64,000 bases of DNA from Thysanoteuthis rhombus. Taxonomy: Eukaryota; Mollusca; Cephalopoda; Oegopsida; Thysanoteuthidae. The stretch spans positions 44,089,242 to 44,153,241 of the forward strand of contig OY735227.1 in assembly GCA_963457665.1 (NCBI GenBank), in the 5' to 3' direction. The notes under the pieces were generated by a model that made no database searches, was not told the origin of the DNA, and worked only from the letters and a program-made list of their open reading frames with translations. Position numbers and translations under genes: made by a program. This document shows positions 11,741 through 24,100 of the stretch, one piece after another (within the stretch, counting starts at the first letter, position 1; every line of letters starts with the position of its first letter).

Positions 11741-12573
11741 CCCGATTACCAAATGAAACAACGGTATAGTGAGATCCCAAAACGAATAATTGATTAAAAC
11801 TATACACTTACTTTTATTAAACTTACCAGACTTTTAGTGGATTTGCAACATTTTTTATCAGCAACTGACACTTATCCAAAGGTAACAGAGGTGTTAATGA
11901 CCGAAAACACAAAAAGATTCTTCGAAAATAAATTTTGAATCCGTTTTTTTGCTTTTACTGGTAACAGAAATCATAACTTGAAAATCAACGAAAAAATCAA
12001 AATGATGGTAAATAGTAGTCAGAAATAAATAATTAAGATTTACAACAAATAATTAAGTTCTGCAACTTTTTTCATTCGCAATCCTGCAATCAGCATTATA
12101 AAAACAACAGGCATTAATACAATCAGTTTTTAGTCATAATCTTATTGTAACTGAACAAAGAAACAAATCACTCCAAACTTCGAAAAAAACTACAAAATAT
12201 CATTTACGGCTTCTTATGGAAAAATTAATAAAATGTAACAAAATTTATATTCATAAAATTATTGAATAGCATTGAGCCATTTCACCATAAGCACTAACTA
12301 ATAAGAGTAAATATCCATATCGAGATTTTAAAAAAAGTTAAAAAAACATTAGTTTCGTGATCGATTTCAATATTGCTGTGAAAAAAATTATTATCTGCCC
12401 GCGACCCCGAAGCAGTTTTAACCCTTAGTGTGATAAGTGCTGATTTATAATACTTCATCAGTTAAAAATGAAAACGGTGTTTGCCAGTTAATGATTGCTT
12501 CTGTTGATACCAGTTTATTTCCTTTACCTTGACCATGGTTTGATATGCAAACGAACATTACTGACAACTTGAG

Positions 12574-12645
<72 letters not shown>

Positions 12646-12780
12646 TTGTGTGTGTGTGGCTATAAAATAAAGTTTTATATACATATATATATATATATAT
12701 GTTTAGCTATGAAATAAAGTTAAATATATATATATAAATAAGGATATATGTTTAGCTATAAAATTAAGTTATATATATAT

Positions 12781-12851
<71 letters not shown>
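12574..12851. repeat. compound (AT)n/(GT)n/(TACA)n microsatellite cluster
   Basis: Several AT runs, a GT run at 12619-12658 and ACAT units at 12783-12806. A block 'gtttagctatgaaataaagtt' is repeated with changes near 12661, 12701, 12750 and 12858, so it is also a degenerate tandem array. Confidence 0.9.
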
Positions 12852-12854
<3 letters not shown>

Positions 12855-13487
12855 ATATATGTTCAGCAATGAAATAAAAATCAAATCGGCTAATTATTAT
12901 TCTTAAATAGTAAGATTTTCAGCTATCTGTAATCGCCGTGGAAAAATGGATTCCCCAAAAACCTTGTACCTTACAGGACCCTGGACTACTGATACTGAGA
13001 AATACATGGCTTTTTTTTTTTTAATTTCTTTTTTATCATAAATATTAAAACCCACATTTTAAAAGGGGGTACGCATCCCCCAGAAAAATGAATATTCATG
13101 CTCAATGTTTCCTTATTGTCTAGTCAAAATCCGCAAAAATACGGGTTTAACAAAACTAAATTTGGTTCTGTCAGAAACGTTATCTCATGTAGATTAACAT
13201 ACTAGAAGCACACCGCAATTCACTTTGGCGAAACTTTTTCTTATTCTATACTAACTTTAAAACGTTTTCATCAAAAAGTGATCTCTACTAATCGACCTAC
13301 AAAATTTGTTCATCTCTATATGATAATTTACGTAACATGGCGCTTGTAAGAGTACCAAATTTAACTTCATATATTGAACTTCCAGGTGAAACTTTTTATT
13401 GTCTTGTCCACCAAAATGAGGACAAACCTGTTGACCCCAATGAACAGTTTAAGGTATAAAATAGATTAATCAGACTAGTATACTCAC

Positions 13488-13525
13488 CTTCGCTGATTCC
13501 ATCGCTGGGTCTGCTGGGATTCTAG
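13488..13525 (-). other. weak candidate microexon
   Basis: On the - strand, ATCTACAG is followed by 38 nt and then AG|GTGAGTA, a strong donor. One frame reads RIPADPAMESAK, another ESQQTQRWNQR and ends in phase 2, which would fit the exon at 8031-7810 downstream. The acceptor lacks a good pyrimidine tract, so this may be chance. Confidence 0.15.
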
Positions 13526-13725
13526 CTGTAGATTTAGCAAAATTAGATGTCTATCCACCTACAGATATTAACAATCCTAATTACTTTTAGATTTTTGATT
13601 ACTTTTTACTTTTATTTTAATTTTATTGGTTCCTTTTTAGTCCAACTTTTTGCTCGGGCCAATTACCCTCTGGCAGTGAGATAATAGCGTTGATCAAGAA
13701 ATAAAGAATAAGCTTTAGTTTGGAA

Positions 13726-13817
13726 ACGATCTCATACGATCACCGAAGTTAAGCAACGTTGAACCGGGTCAGAATGTAGATGGGTGACCATCGGGGAATA
13801 CCAGGTGCCGTAAGCAA
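13726..13817 (+). pseudogene. 5S rRNA-derived sequence (pseudogene or head of a SINE3-type element)
   Basis: The 3' three quarters of 5S rRNA are recognisable: CGATCTCATACGATC, then AAGTTAAGCAACGTTGAACC over the box A region, TAGATGGGTGACCATC at the intermediate element/box C, and GGGAATACCAGGTGCCGTA at the 3' end. The first roughly 25 bases of 5S are missing or unrecognisable. The internal promoter region is kept best, as in 5S-derived SINEs; the following 200 bp may be the SINE body. Confidence 0.82.
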
Positions 13818-14089
13818 CTTAGGATCATGCAGAGAGGCTTCCGTGGCGATTCTATTCATCCCCTGAAAAAGGTGACTGATCTCTACACTCCGCTCAATAC
13901 TGCAAGCCAGAAGGCCCCTCTTATACCCTACCCGCAATGAATCCCCTGACTGTGAGGGATATGATTATTTTGCTGCGAATGTAGAGATTGTTTCTGCTTC
14001 CCAACTCGTACTCAAAGAACAGAATATTCCGTTAATACATTCCAAAATCTATGTCGAGCTTCGTTGAATAAAAGTTATGTTAACTTGGT

Positions 14090-14460
14090 AACTGCCCGGG
14101 CAATGGAATCAGCGACTCGAGTTCAAACTCCGCTGTTCATGTTCACCTTGCACTAGTGTCCTTGGGAAAGGCATAAATCCAATTCCTCTCCCACCAGCTA
14201 TGGGTTAAATAGTTGGACAGATTGGGCTCTCCAAATTTGGGAAGGCACCCAGTCTAGGAGAAGGACAACTCTGATTCCAAACCAGGGAGTGGAGCCCCCT
14301 TGAGGCAAGCTGATGCCAAACGCATCGCTCTCTGCTTTCATCTGGACTACACTAGCAAAGCTGAGAGGGGCATTCTGACGATTGTACATCCCAGGATCTC
14401 CATACGCTTCGCCCAGGCATGCGCCCAAGAGGGGACGTTCCATTGTTTGTAAAGACAGAC
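14090..14460 (+). repeat. tRNA-derived SINE, family 3, copy a
   Basis: Box B-like GAGTTCAAACTCC at 14119-14131 is followed by a body with CTTGGGAAAGGCATAAATCC, GGAGAAGGACAACTCTGATT and GAGAGGGGCATTCT. The same blocks in the same order occur in pieces at 39345-39570 and 57900-58110. Confidence 0.75.
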
Positions 14461-15234
14461 TGGATGCTATTTATTCTTATTAATAATAGCTGTTTCTTTA
14501 CTATTAAAAGAAAACACTTTTGTAGGGAATTTGTATGAGTGACTATTTAAGTCTATAAAATGATAATTATATACATGTGCGTTAGCATAAAGAGAGATTG
14601 GCATAATGTTGGGAAGGTGGTCCCGATTGTAAAGTTTCACATGCTTGCACACCCTATTTTAAAACTGTGCACAAATAAAAACAATGTAACAATCTATTCA
14701 AAACAATAGCATTATAATCCATACATTCATTTCTGTCTTCCTTTCACTAATTCTGTTACACATATTTTATTTGTGCGCCGTTTTTAACATCGAGTGAGCG
14801 AGAGTATGAAACTTTACAATTTACAATCGGGTCCACCTTCCTTACATTGGGCTGGGAGTTTTTTTTTTTTTTTATGCTTGTCTAAAAATTCGTTAGAGTG
14901 AATAACCCTGTGTTCGAGAGAAACTCAACGTTGATAAGTATCTCTGTAAAATCTTCGTGATTGCGTAATGCTGGTACGTAGAATATGTTCTTGGTCCAAA
15001 GCCTATCTTGGGGCTGTGACGGTATCAACGGTTATTCTTAGCCAAAGATACGGGAATACAAAGTTGGAAGACTTTTTGAAAAAAAAAAAAAGAAATCGGA
15101 CACCATGAAAGGTATCTTTGTTTTAGATTTCTTTTCAAAACTATACTTGGTTTAGGTTCACAGAAGTATCTCGTACGTAATTATAATGTAGAGTGTTCTC
15201 TATCTCTCTCCCTCTCTCATATATGTATATCTGC

Positions 15235-15236
<2 letters not shown>

Positions 15237-15291
<55 letters not shown>
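15237..15291. repeat. (AT)n microsatellite
   Basis: About 55 bp of AT, preceded by a CT-rich stretch and followed directly by the GGGGTATAGATGTGTGT minisatellite. Confidence 0.93.
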
Positions 15292-15294
<3 letters not shown>

Positions 15295-15422
15295 GGGGTA
15301 TAGATGTGTGTATATATGTGGGGGGTATAGATGTGTGTGAGGGGTATAGATGTGTTTGGGGGGTACAGATGTGTGGGGGGGTATAGATGTGTGTTATAGA
15401 TGTGTGTTATAGATGTGTGTAT
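15292..15422. repeat. minisatellite with unit GGGGTATAGATGTGTGT
   Basis: Seven imperfect units of about 14-28 bp, all with the core TA(T/C)AGATGTGT. The unit shortens to the right, ending in two TATAGATGTGTGT copies. Confidence 0.88.
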
Positions 15423-15827
15423 GCTGAAAAATTGTTAAGCCACTTGAATTCCAACTGTAAAACATTTTTAAAGGAAACTTTGGTAATTAGGGTGCCACCC
15501 GTAGTCCGTTGGCTAATAAGCTCATCTCGCAGGCCTATGCTCTAATGTAATGAGGTCGTTCCTCACTGGGTGCCCCACAACTTTGGCTTTGTGTCAAACT
15601 AAACGGTGCTTAGTAAATAACTAGAATTGTTACCGGAGTTCGAAAGTTATGGAGTTTGTTTAGCAAACCATTTCAATATTTCGTCAATATAGCCGAGTAC
15701 CCAACTACTTTGGTTTTGAGTGGTCTTGTGTCAGATTCAGTTAAGTTCAAAAAATAACCATTATAATTCAATTATGCCTGGGTCTTGACTCTCATGAGTT
15801 TATCATTTACAACTCTCACTCTTTTAC

Positions 15828-15960
15828 ATATATATATATATGATAAATGATTAAAGGAAATGGGGCTGCTGCAGGAATTGAATCTGCAACCCGTACGGTA
15901 GCCGTTTCAGCGTAGGGGCTATCTAGTTTAATGGTAAGGGCAACGTATATTCATCCATTG
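15828..15960 (-). repeat. tRNA-like repeat related to the 60.5-60.95 kb foldback
   Basis: AAAGGAAATGGGGCTGCTGCAGG and the following tRNA-like arm (TAGTTTAATGGTAAGGGCAA) match one arm of the element at 60548-60951. Only one arm is clear here. Confidence 0.5.
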
Positions 15961-16065
15961 TAAGCTTATGCAATGCTCTTCCATAGGAATAGAGCACTCT
16001 GGTGGATCAAGAGTTTCTGCATAAATGAATATATCGCTTAAATTCAGCCTTATTGACCACTCAGT

Positions 16066-16190
16066 TCCGTAGTCCAGAGGTAGGATATCGGCCTACGATG
16101 TGAGGGTTTCAATTCTGCCTCGCGGTACTGGATGGGTTAAAGTCTGTGAAGAGATGTAATACGTCGAAACAGCTGTCTGTGGATGACACA
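16066..16190 (+). repeat. tRNA-derived repeat (SINE, family 4)
   Basis: TCCGTAGTCCAGAGGTAGGA resembles a tRNA 5' half with box A, and GGGTTTCAATTCTGCCTCGC the T-arm with box B. A body ending GTCGAAACAGCTGTCTG and an AT tail follow. It does not fold as an intact tRNA, so it is not called a tRNA gene. Confidence 0.55.
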
Positions 16191-17870
16191 ATAATATATA
16201 TATATAATATATATATGTGAGTGTGTGGTTGTAGAAAATCTGACAAGATGGTGATAATAGATAGACTGAGACTAGTATCAATACATATTAGTGCCCCTTT
16301 CCCCCCAACACGACTTACTTGAGCATCATCTGGGTTTTTCAGCTACATTATGTGTCTACCTCGTCTATATTCCATTTATCCTCGAAGACGGTTGATCAAA
16401 CAGGCAAAATGTATTTGTGCTTTTGATAAATATTTTGATATGAATCGATACAAGTCTCAGTGGTAGGCTTTCAATATAGATACATCTTTTCTTTAAAAAA
16501 GCAAAGGCTAAAGATTTCGAATTTGAACTATCATGTTTTACGCCGCTTTTTTTTTTCAAAGTATAACCATGATTTTCAACTACACTTACCTCAGAGTTCA
16601 TATTTTTTAGCAAATAATTTTCAGTTGAAAAATTTCTACAATGTTTGTTCTTATTGATAACACAAAGATTATTGAAAAAAAATCACAGAGTTACTAGATT
16701 CGGGCATTTTTATTGATTTATCGCTTTGTTAGCGTTCAATGCTCTTTTGATAGAGCACTTCTGGAGGGAAAACCAGTTGAAAAATTGCCAGAATTACAAA
16801 AGGTTATCAGTTTTCTTTATTTGGCATAAACTGGCTGTCCTATAATTATAAACTGTGCAAAAGTTCAGTTTAAATAACCAAAAAAGAAACGTACAGAATG
16901 ATCCCTATTGTTAATTACTTGTGGGATGGAACCGGAAGACAGGTCATGACGTCAGCACTTTGCCATTCTTTTGAACATCCCCTCACCTAAAGTCAGGTAA
17001 GAGGGAGGATTAATTGTAAACCATTGTAATCTATGGAAAGCCATAGGAATCTATCTTAATGACAAAGGTAAATTGTTCACTCATATGAATGCATTAATAT
17101 TTCAATGCTCTATTCTATTGACAAAAGTAAAGATATTTTTCCCACGTATGAATGCGTTAATTTACTTATGTTTCATTACCAAATCTTTCACCTGACATGA
17201 ATTCTTGTATGTATTCCTTTAAGGCTGTTTTGTTGTAACCATTAATAGCTGGCAACGGATCCACAATCAGAGGAAGTATGATGTGCAGTGTGCGGCGATA
17301 AACGTGTTAATGAGCAGCTTTTCCAAACATACTTCATTCCTAATACTTGGAGCTTAAATTCATGCCTCCAAGACTGCTTTTCAACTTTTTTATCTCACGA
17401 CACGGTGAGTCAGTCACTAAAATAGTCGAGACACACCATCAGTATTTATTTAATGATATATTTAATCATTTAAAGGGAAATGAACGTTAATAGGTTATTT
17501 ATAAGTTAAACTTATAGTTTATTAATCTTATTGCCAAAAGTATATTGTTGATTATAATTTTCAAAAAGATTTTGAAAGTTTTATGCAAATCTGTTATTAA
17601 GTTGCTTTAAAGCACCAATAATGTCAAAACGTATTCAAATATTTTTTTGTATAACACTGTCTTACAACACTTGTTTGAGGGAGAATCCACCCTCCTCAAA
17701 ACTTCTACGGTGCACCTACCGATGTTTCACGTCACATTGATGTGCTGCGACGCATTGGTTGGAAATCGGTGCTCTAGGATTTTATGATCGCAGATATGAA
17801 GAAAACTTCACTATTATCTGTCTCCTTTTTGGTTTTAAACAGGTTTGTTTGTCATAGCTTTGACCAGAAT

Positions 17871-18014
17871 AGGAGTTAATCCAAGCTTTACTTTAGACTC
17901 ACCCCAAACAGGCATTGAATAGGGTTGAATTTCAGAAATTAAGTGAGTCTGGATGCAGAGGTTTAAGGGGTTATGAAACGTCTGTGAGTCTTGGAGATAA
18001 AGCTTGGATTATCT
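17871..18014. mobile_element. MITE with about 30-bp TIRs
   Basis: GAGTTAATCCAAGCTTTACT at the left is met by the inverse ATAAAGCTTGGATTATCTCC at the right, with ACTCA/GAGTC pairs inside. About 145 bp. The end GGGGAGATAATCCAAGC is shared with the 10839 element. Confidence 0.65.
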
Positions 18015-18452
18015 CCCCTTCTGACCAAATCAGGCAATCCTGGTCACAACGTTGGTTCATCAAGCCCAACGTCTCAACGGGATGAGCGTGATACTCACTT
18101 TTCAAGTGGTTGTTATTGTAGAGGTGGAATCAGTGACGGGTGGAGTTAGAAATGCGTCTAATTTGGGTTGGAAGCCAAAAGCAAGTCGAAAAGAAACGAA
18201 AACAAACTGTTAGCCGTAGCGAAAAGAGGTTGATAGAAGACGCCAGAGATTTGACTTTCTTTTTTTTCCCCAGCCAATAGGCTGGCTGGGAACTCATCGC
18301 CTTCCTCCATCCATTGAGAGAAGAAACTGCGAATGAGTTAATTAGGAAGATAGAGAACCATTTCACTAGCTTTCACTCTCCTGCCAACCTCAAATGTCAG
18401 CTTCGAAAATAAGCCTAAAAGTCAGACCATAGATACGCGAGTTCTCCAACTT

Positions 18453-18458
<6 letters not shown>

Positions 18459-18488
<30 letters not shown>
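18459..18488. repeat. (AT)n microsatellite
   Basis: Thirty bases of AT. Confidence 0.9.
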
Positions 18489-18491
<3 letters not shown>

Positions 18492-18731
18492 GGATGGGAG
18501 GAAACGAGATATGGTGGGAGTTTTTCGGTGTGTCTGACCATCAATCAGTCAGAGACGGCAATCGGCAATGAGAGTGATTGCGCAACTGAAAAAGGCTTCG
18601 AAGCAAATCCACTTGCTCAGAGCTAAGGAATTGTTTCTTGAGCCTTGGCGTTATGGAACGTGAAGTTGTGCCTTCAGTTTCTAAGCAAGTCTTAGCTGCC
18701 ATTGTAATGGACTCAGAAGCATACACACACA

Positions 18732-18741
18732 TATATATATA

Positions 18742-18804
<63 letters not shown>

Positions 18805-18805
18805 G
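18732..18805. repeat. (AT)n microsatellite
   Basis: AT run with short interruptions. Confidence 0.92.
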
Positions 18806-18994
18806 GAATCTTCACTACAAATTTATTTCACACTTCTTTGAGATTTTCAAGCTAGTTCTCATTAAAAAATCAATATGTGAACTTATATGTATCCTGTTTT
18901 CGTACATTAATTTTTTCAGCATTCTGAATTTGAATAAAAAAAATAATGGTGATTATCCCCGATTATAAAATCTCATAAGCAAAACTTCGTATCC

Positions 18995-19185
18995 TTATCA
19001 GTATATATTTATATAATGAAATAAAGGATACGCTACATGAACAAGTTTATGTTTCTGCTCTATTTGAACTTCTTCAGACAAATCCTGATTCATCCGAAGA
19101 AGCCCAAACAAGGAAGATACATAAACGTGCCTATGTTGTGAATCCTTCATTTCATTATATTTTAAGCTCTACTCTAACTTGACTT
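18995..19185. repeat. inverted-repeat (foldback) element, family B, copy a
   Basis: ATAATGAAATAAAGGATACG and the following block to TCAGACAAATCCTGATTCAT (19015-19094) is matched in reverse by 19095-19165 (for example GAATCCTTCATTTCATTATA). A relative lies at about 61130-61290 (GAAATAATGGATTTGCTACA, GGCTTCTTCAGGCAAATGAT). Confidence 0.6.
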
Positions 19186-19262
19186 AATGTTTAATGTATC
19201 GAGCACTTTATGAAATGAACCCATCACACATCATTTTATATCATATTTTATTCTTGGTTTGT

Positions 19263-19267
<5 letters not shown>

Positions 19268-19331
<64 letters not shown>
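19268..19331. repeat. (AT)n microsatellite
   Basis: About 64 bp of AT. Confidence 0.95.
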
Positions 19332-19333
<2 letters not shown>

Positions 19334-19939
19334 CAATCATAGCCGAAATACTGCTATGATGTCATATTAATATAACTGTTTTGTTTCTAAAATCTCCGGA
19401 ACATGGTAAATAACAGATGTTCCCAACAAGAAAAAAATTTTAATGATAAAGTATGTGTAAAACATGGAAAAACACAGAAGAAAATAACATAAATTGCATT
19501 GACAGCTATTGCGAAATAAGTGAATGAAGTGACAAAAAATCTTTGAAAAAGTTCCCAAAGGTTTCATATATATATATATGTATATATGTTCCTCACAATG
19601 CCCTCAACGATTGGAGGCCTTGTGTCATTGTTTGCCCCTATGAAGTAGCGAGACCGGGTTAGGCTTAGTGAATATTTCCCAATAAGTTATGTCGTGAGAA
19701 CACAAACTTTACAAAGCAAATCCGTCTGACCACATCTCTGTTGACCAATGAAGGTATGGAAGTAGGCGGTCGAAAGATATGCATCATCCTCTTATCAAAG
19801 CCTGACACGCTCAGAGATAACCACCAGGCACGCAGCTTTTTGCCATTATTGGCATGAAAACGTTGCCAAGAGGCTCCAAAAATATCCATAGCTGATATGT
19901 TTCTAAAGATAGCCATTTACATTAACTTCAATACATATG

Positions 19940-19941
<2 letters not shown>

Positions 19942-20022
<81 letters not shown>
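19942..20022. repeat. (GA)n microsatellite
   Basis: About 80 bp of pure GA on the + strand; long Arg-Glu or Ser-Leu open frames over it are artefacts. Confidence 0.96.
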
Positions 20023-20025
<3 letters not shown>

Positions 20026-20220
20026 TAAGAAGATGCAAAAATACAACTTTCTGGCCTGGTATTGCTGTGTGTGTACGTGTGTACGTGTGTGTGCATGTGC
20101 CTGTATTATATATACTATTTGCTTTGAAGTAGTCCCCTCGGACCGTTTGCACACTGGCTCGCGATGTGTAACGTCAAAGGTCCATACTAAATTCTCCGAA
20201 ATTTTGGTATAATCTCGTGT

Positions 20221-20253
20221 ATATATATGTGTGTGTGTACGTGTGTGTGCGTT

Positions 20254-20284
<31 letters not shown>
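20221..20284. repeat. (GT)n microsatellite
   Basis: GT runs broken by AC and TTTA. Confidence 0.9.
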
Positions 20285-20286
<2 letters not shown>

Positions 20287-20403
20287 TTATTGTGTTAACT
20301 ATACTGTTATATCATTAGACAACAAAGCATCAGTTCAGACGTATTTCACTTCATTTCAAAAATGCAGAGATGAAATAAGTTTCCAGTATCCAAAGATAAG
20401 TTA

Positions 20404-20770
20404 TACAGGGTGACGCAAAAGTCGCAAAGTGATTCAAAACAATCATAACTTTTTCTATTTTGATATTTTCGGTTTTCCCTCTTCGCAGATATGTAAAGGA
20501 AGCTTGGGAATCCATCATCAAAAAGTGCACAACTGAGCAACGAACTAAAATTGTAGAGCTTTATTTTGAATACCTTTAACCATCCCCAAATGAGCACATC
20601 CCCGTTTTTTAAACTTGTGGACACCGCTATCTGAATCCATGATTCGTCTTTTCTTAGCGTGTTTTCGAAAATTGGGCTCCATTGGTGATTACCCATGAAC
20701 AGGAAGACCACGTCTAGTCCCAAATTATGAAAATCGTATAAGTATGCAGGATATTATTGAGGGAGCAAGA
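20404..20770 (+). pseudogene. relic of a mariner-like transposon 5' part
   Basis: Begins ACAGGGTGACGCAAAAGTCG, a terminal repeat of the type found at ends of mariner-related elements. Inside, TEQRTKIVELYFE is followed after frameshifts by RFRKLGSIGDYP-like pieces, matching the N-terminal helix-turn-helix part of such transposases. Stops and frameshifts show it is dead. It ends about 400 bp before the giant exon. Confidence 0.5.
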
Positions 20771-21153
20771 ATTTATGAGGTTGAAAATGGCGGGCATTTG
20801 AAAGAAACAATTTTCCGTGCATGGTTAATTAAATTCCCTTTGATTGTGTATTTCATTTGTTTAAAACTTTTTTTTAAAATCATCAAAACTAAAAAGATAT
20901 GAATGTTTTAAACTAATTTACGCCTATTGTGTCTCCCTGTATTTAGTTCGAACTCAGTGCAGTTTCAGCTTCTCTTCACAGTCCTTAAAGCTTTTATTTA
21001 TATCTCATCTCATTTTTGGGTTGCAAACGAACAGCGTAACCTTTTTTTGTTTCCCCGTTCGTAACAATTGACTCTTCCTCGTACAGGTAATAATTTTGTT
21101 GATAAAATTTTCTTCTAACCACTGAGCTCTGCAAATAACTATTTATAAATTCT

Positions 21154-21171
21154 TTTTTTTGTTATTTTCAG
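21154..21171 (+). other. splice acceptor of the giant exon
   Basis: A T-rich tract ending in TTTTCAG immediately precedes the open frame, which begins in phase 0 (AGT GCG GAT). It sets the left edge of the exon and rules out the internal ATG at 21232 as the true start. Confidence 0.8.
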
Positions 21172-24100
21172 AGTGCGGATGAAAAGTTTAAAAGTTTATC
21201 TAAAGGTCAAGGGTCAAGACCAACTAACCAAGTGCCCCCTGCTGCTGCAGGCCCTGCTATCGAAACACCTGAAAGAACAGGACGAAGAGAAACAGCAAGC
21301 ACAGACCCTCAGTCAAAAGCTCGCCACCGCTCGAGGAGTGAGGGTCCACGTCGTGGTGAGAGACACAGGCTTTTTGAGAAAAATGATTCCCAGGGACCTC
21401 AGTGGGCAGTGGCCCACGAACCACGAAGGAGTCCGCGCCCTCTTTGTCTTCGCCAGTTCTCCGATGATGACATACCGGAGGTTAACCAATCTGGCAGCGA
21501 CACGGACTCGGGTGATAGCGGCCCAAAACGTTGGACGCGAAACCCTCTTTTGATTAAGAAGACAAAAAAGGTAGAGAAGACCCGAGCGACTGATTGGAAA
21601 CACATAGCAGTACCAGCACCAGCACCAATACCAGTCGATGACAACAAAAGTCAAACAATGCCCACGACGGTTAATCGTAGCAACTTCGATTCGCCATCTT
21701 CCGTCAGACAAGGTCAGGTAATTCCAAACACATGGAGCAACCCGGATCGGATTAATTCGGCCTCACCGAAAGGCAAATTTCAACGCCTAGAAGAGATGAG
21801 ACAACAGCGAATGGAGGTTTATCCAACGTCTGACGAAGAGGGTAATCCACATTCGGAGATATCAAATCAAATCCGACAAAGACTTTCCCAAGTACAGGCA
21901 GGTCGGGGCAGAGGACGAAAAACATCTTTGGGAGAATACGACAGTCTTGATAATAAATCTGGCCAAGAATACACGAATTATTTGAAAAATGCTGGAGATC
22001 AAATTATTCTTGAGCCCAAGCTGAAAACTGAGGTACCCAAACCCGCTCCCATGACGTCCTCTTTTCCCAGTTACAGACCAATGTCCACGGCTTTTTCTGG
22101 TGGCAGCGGGTCGCTCTCGCCTACGGTGACACCCAGGCGAGAGAGTGTGTCTCCCAGCCAACCTGAAAAACCAACCAAGCCGAGAATGGTTGTCGTTGAA
22201 TACCCGCTAAGAAACCAACAAAATGGAGGTTTCAAGTTGGACCCTAAGTATGACGCAAATTCTGCTGCGTTTAGTGCCAATCTTCGAAGCGAGGGCCGGA
22301 ACCAGGCTGCTCATAATCCGAACAGAAACTCAACGGCTATTGCTTTTGGTAACAACATTCAATGTATCATTCCTTCTCAACAGCAGTCAACCCAACAGCA
22401 CCAGCAGCAGCAATTTCAACCACAACCGCCATTGCTTCCACCACGGCAACAGCCAATGCAACAACAAGAATCGTTGTTGCAGCCACAGTCACCCTTGTTG
22501 CAGCAGCATCGCCTCCAGGCGCAGCAGCAAACGCAGTTACACCCACAGCAAGAATCATCGCTGTCACAACCACAGCCCCTCTTGCTGCAGCAGTCTTTAC
22601 AGCAAACACAACAGGAACCCTTACTGATGCCACAACAGCAAATCACTTCTTTACAACAACCTTCGATGCAACAACGCCAATCATTTCTGCAGCAGCACGA
22701 ACAACAGTTACGAGAACTTCAACTCGAACACCAGCAACAATTCCAACAACACGAACAACAGCTAAAACAACTTCAATTCGAACACCAACAACAATTGCAA
22801 CAGATGCAGCTGGGACAACAACATCAGCAGGTACCATTACCATCACAACAGATATTCGTTCAACCGGACAACGCCGAAGGTCCAAACAGTCACATCAAAC
22901 CATTTGGAACTTCTAGTCCGCTTCCTTCCTATCGTCCTGTTAGCTTTCAACCACTTGATCAAACTGAGAACGGAGTAAATCACTGCCCTCCCCCAGCTGA
23001 ATTCAGGACACCGGAGAAACCAGAACCAAAACCGCACAGATCCAAATCTTCGGGTTCCCAAAAGCGACATTCGAGAGCAGAGCCAATCAGCGTCGGTGCT
23101 AATAACAGTGATGGAGGGATGCTGCTCCACGTCCCGGCCCGTCATATTCCTAAAAGTTACAGCGATGGGGATTCACTAGACGAACTCTTAGAATCCAACA
23201 TGCCGTATTTAGAGTCCGGCAGCGAGATAAATACCTTGCAGCTTCACCGTCACTCAATGAAAGTAATCGAAGACAGTCTGAACGGTACCACTACAACGAC
23301 AACCATCACTGATACCATCTGTGTGACATCGCAGCCGACCACACCCATCAACCTGCCACATGACGACTTCTGTCCAACGCCTATCATACCGGACGTTCAG
23401 ACCCAACAAGCGACGTCACCGTTACCTCCACCAGCTTCGGTACCTATGGCAGCGGTACCTCAAACGCCTGCACCGCAAGCACCAACGCCTGAGTCAGTGT
23501 CTAAAATGCCAGCCGTGAAAAGCCCTTCGGTAACAGGCTTTTCGCCGTTACCTACACCTGCCAGTAATCTTTCTAGGGAGACAAAACTAACTGCTACCTC
23601 TCCGCCTACGAAGCCATTCGAAACTGCTGCCTATCCGTCGACAAGTCCATTTGAAAGTGCTTCTCCGTCAACAAAGCCATTCGAGGTTTCCGAATTGGGT
23701 TTCATGGATTACAAACCAATCATCACTATTTCTGAAAGTCTGCTTGTCAATGAATCTAACAGAACAAAAAGATCGATTGATGCCGACCGAAGGCCTACCA
23801 ATGATAACCGCCTCTCTAGTTCCTCAACGCCTTCAACGTTGTCCAGTCAAACTCTGAACTCTTCACCTCAACCGGGGCTTAGCGTTCCTATGATAGACAC
23901 CGGCATGTTCTCTGACGTAGAATATGACATTGAGGTTTCTGAACGCGTTAAAAAGTGGGAAAAGTACATGAAGACCCCCTTGAAAAACGCCCCTGTCCCG
24001 GCCCCAACAGATTCGAAGCCAGCAGACCTAGCTGGAGATAATACTCTTGCCACCACAGTGAAAGACATGGCCAACGAGTGGTCAAAGTATCTGTCCGTGA

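Noticed and set aside
16066..16140. Intact tRNA gene
   Set aside because: Box A and B-like sequences are present, but the acceptor and anticodon stems do not pair well and a SINE-like body follows.
19665..19916. 83-codon - strand open frame
   Set aside because: No domain recognised and no supporting splice sites; flanked by microsatellites and MITE-like DNA.
19903..20212. Open frames with Arg-Glu or Ser-Leu runs
   Set aside because: They cover the (GA)n microsatellite; the same applies to 61578-61830.
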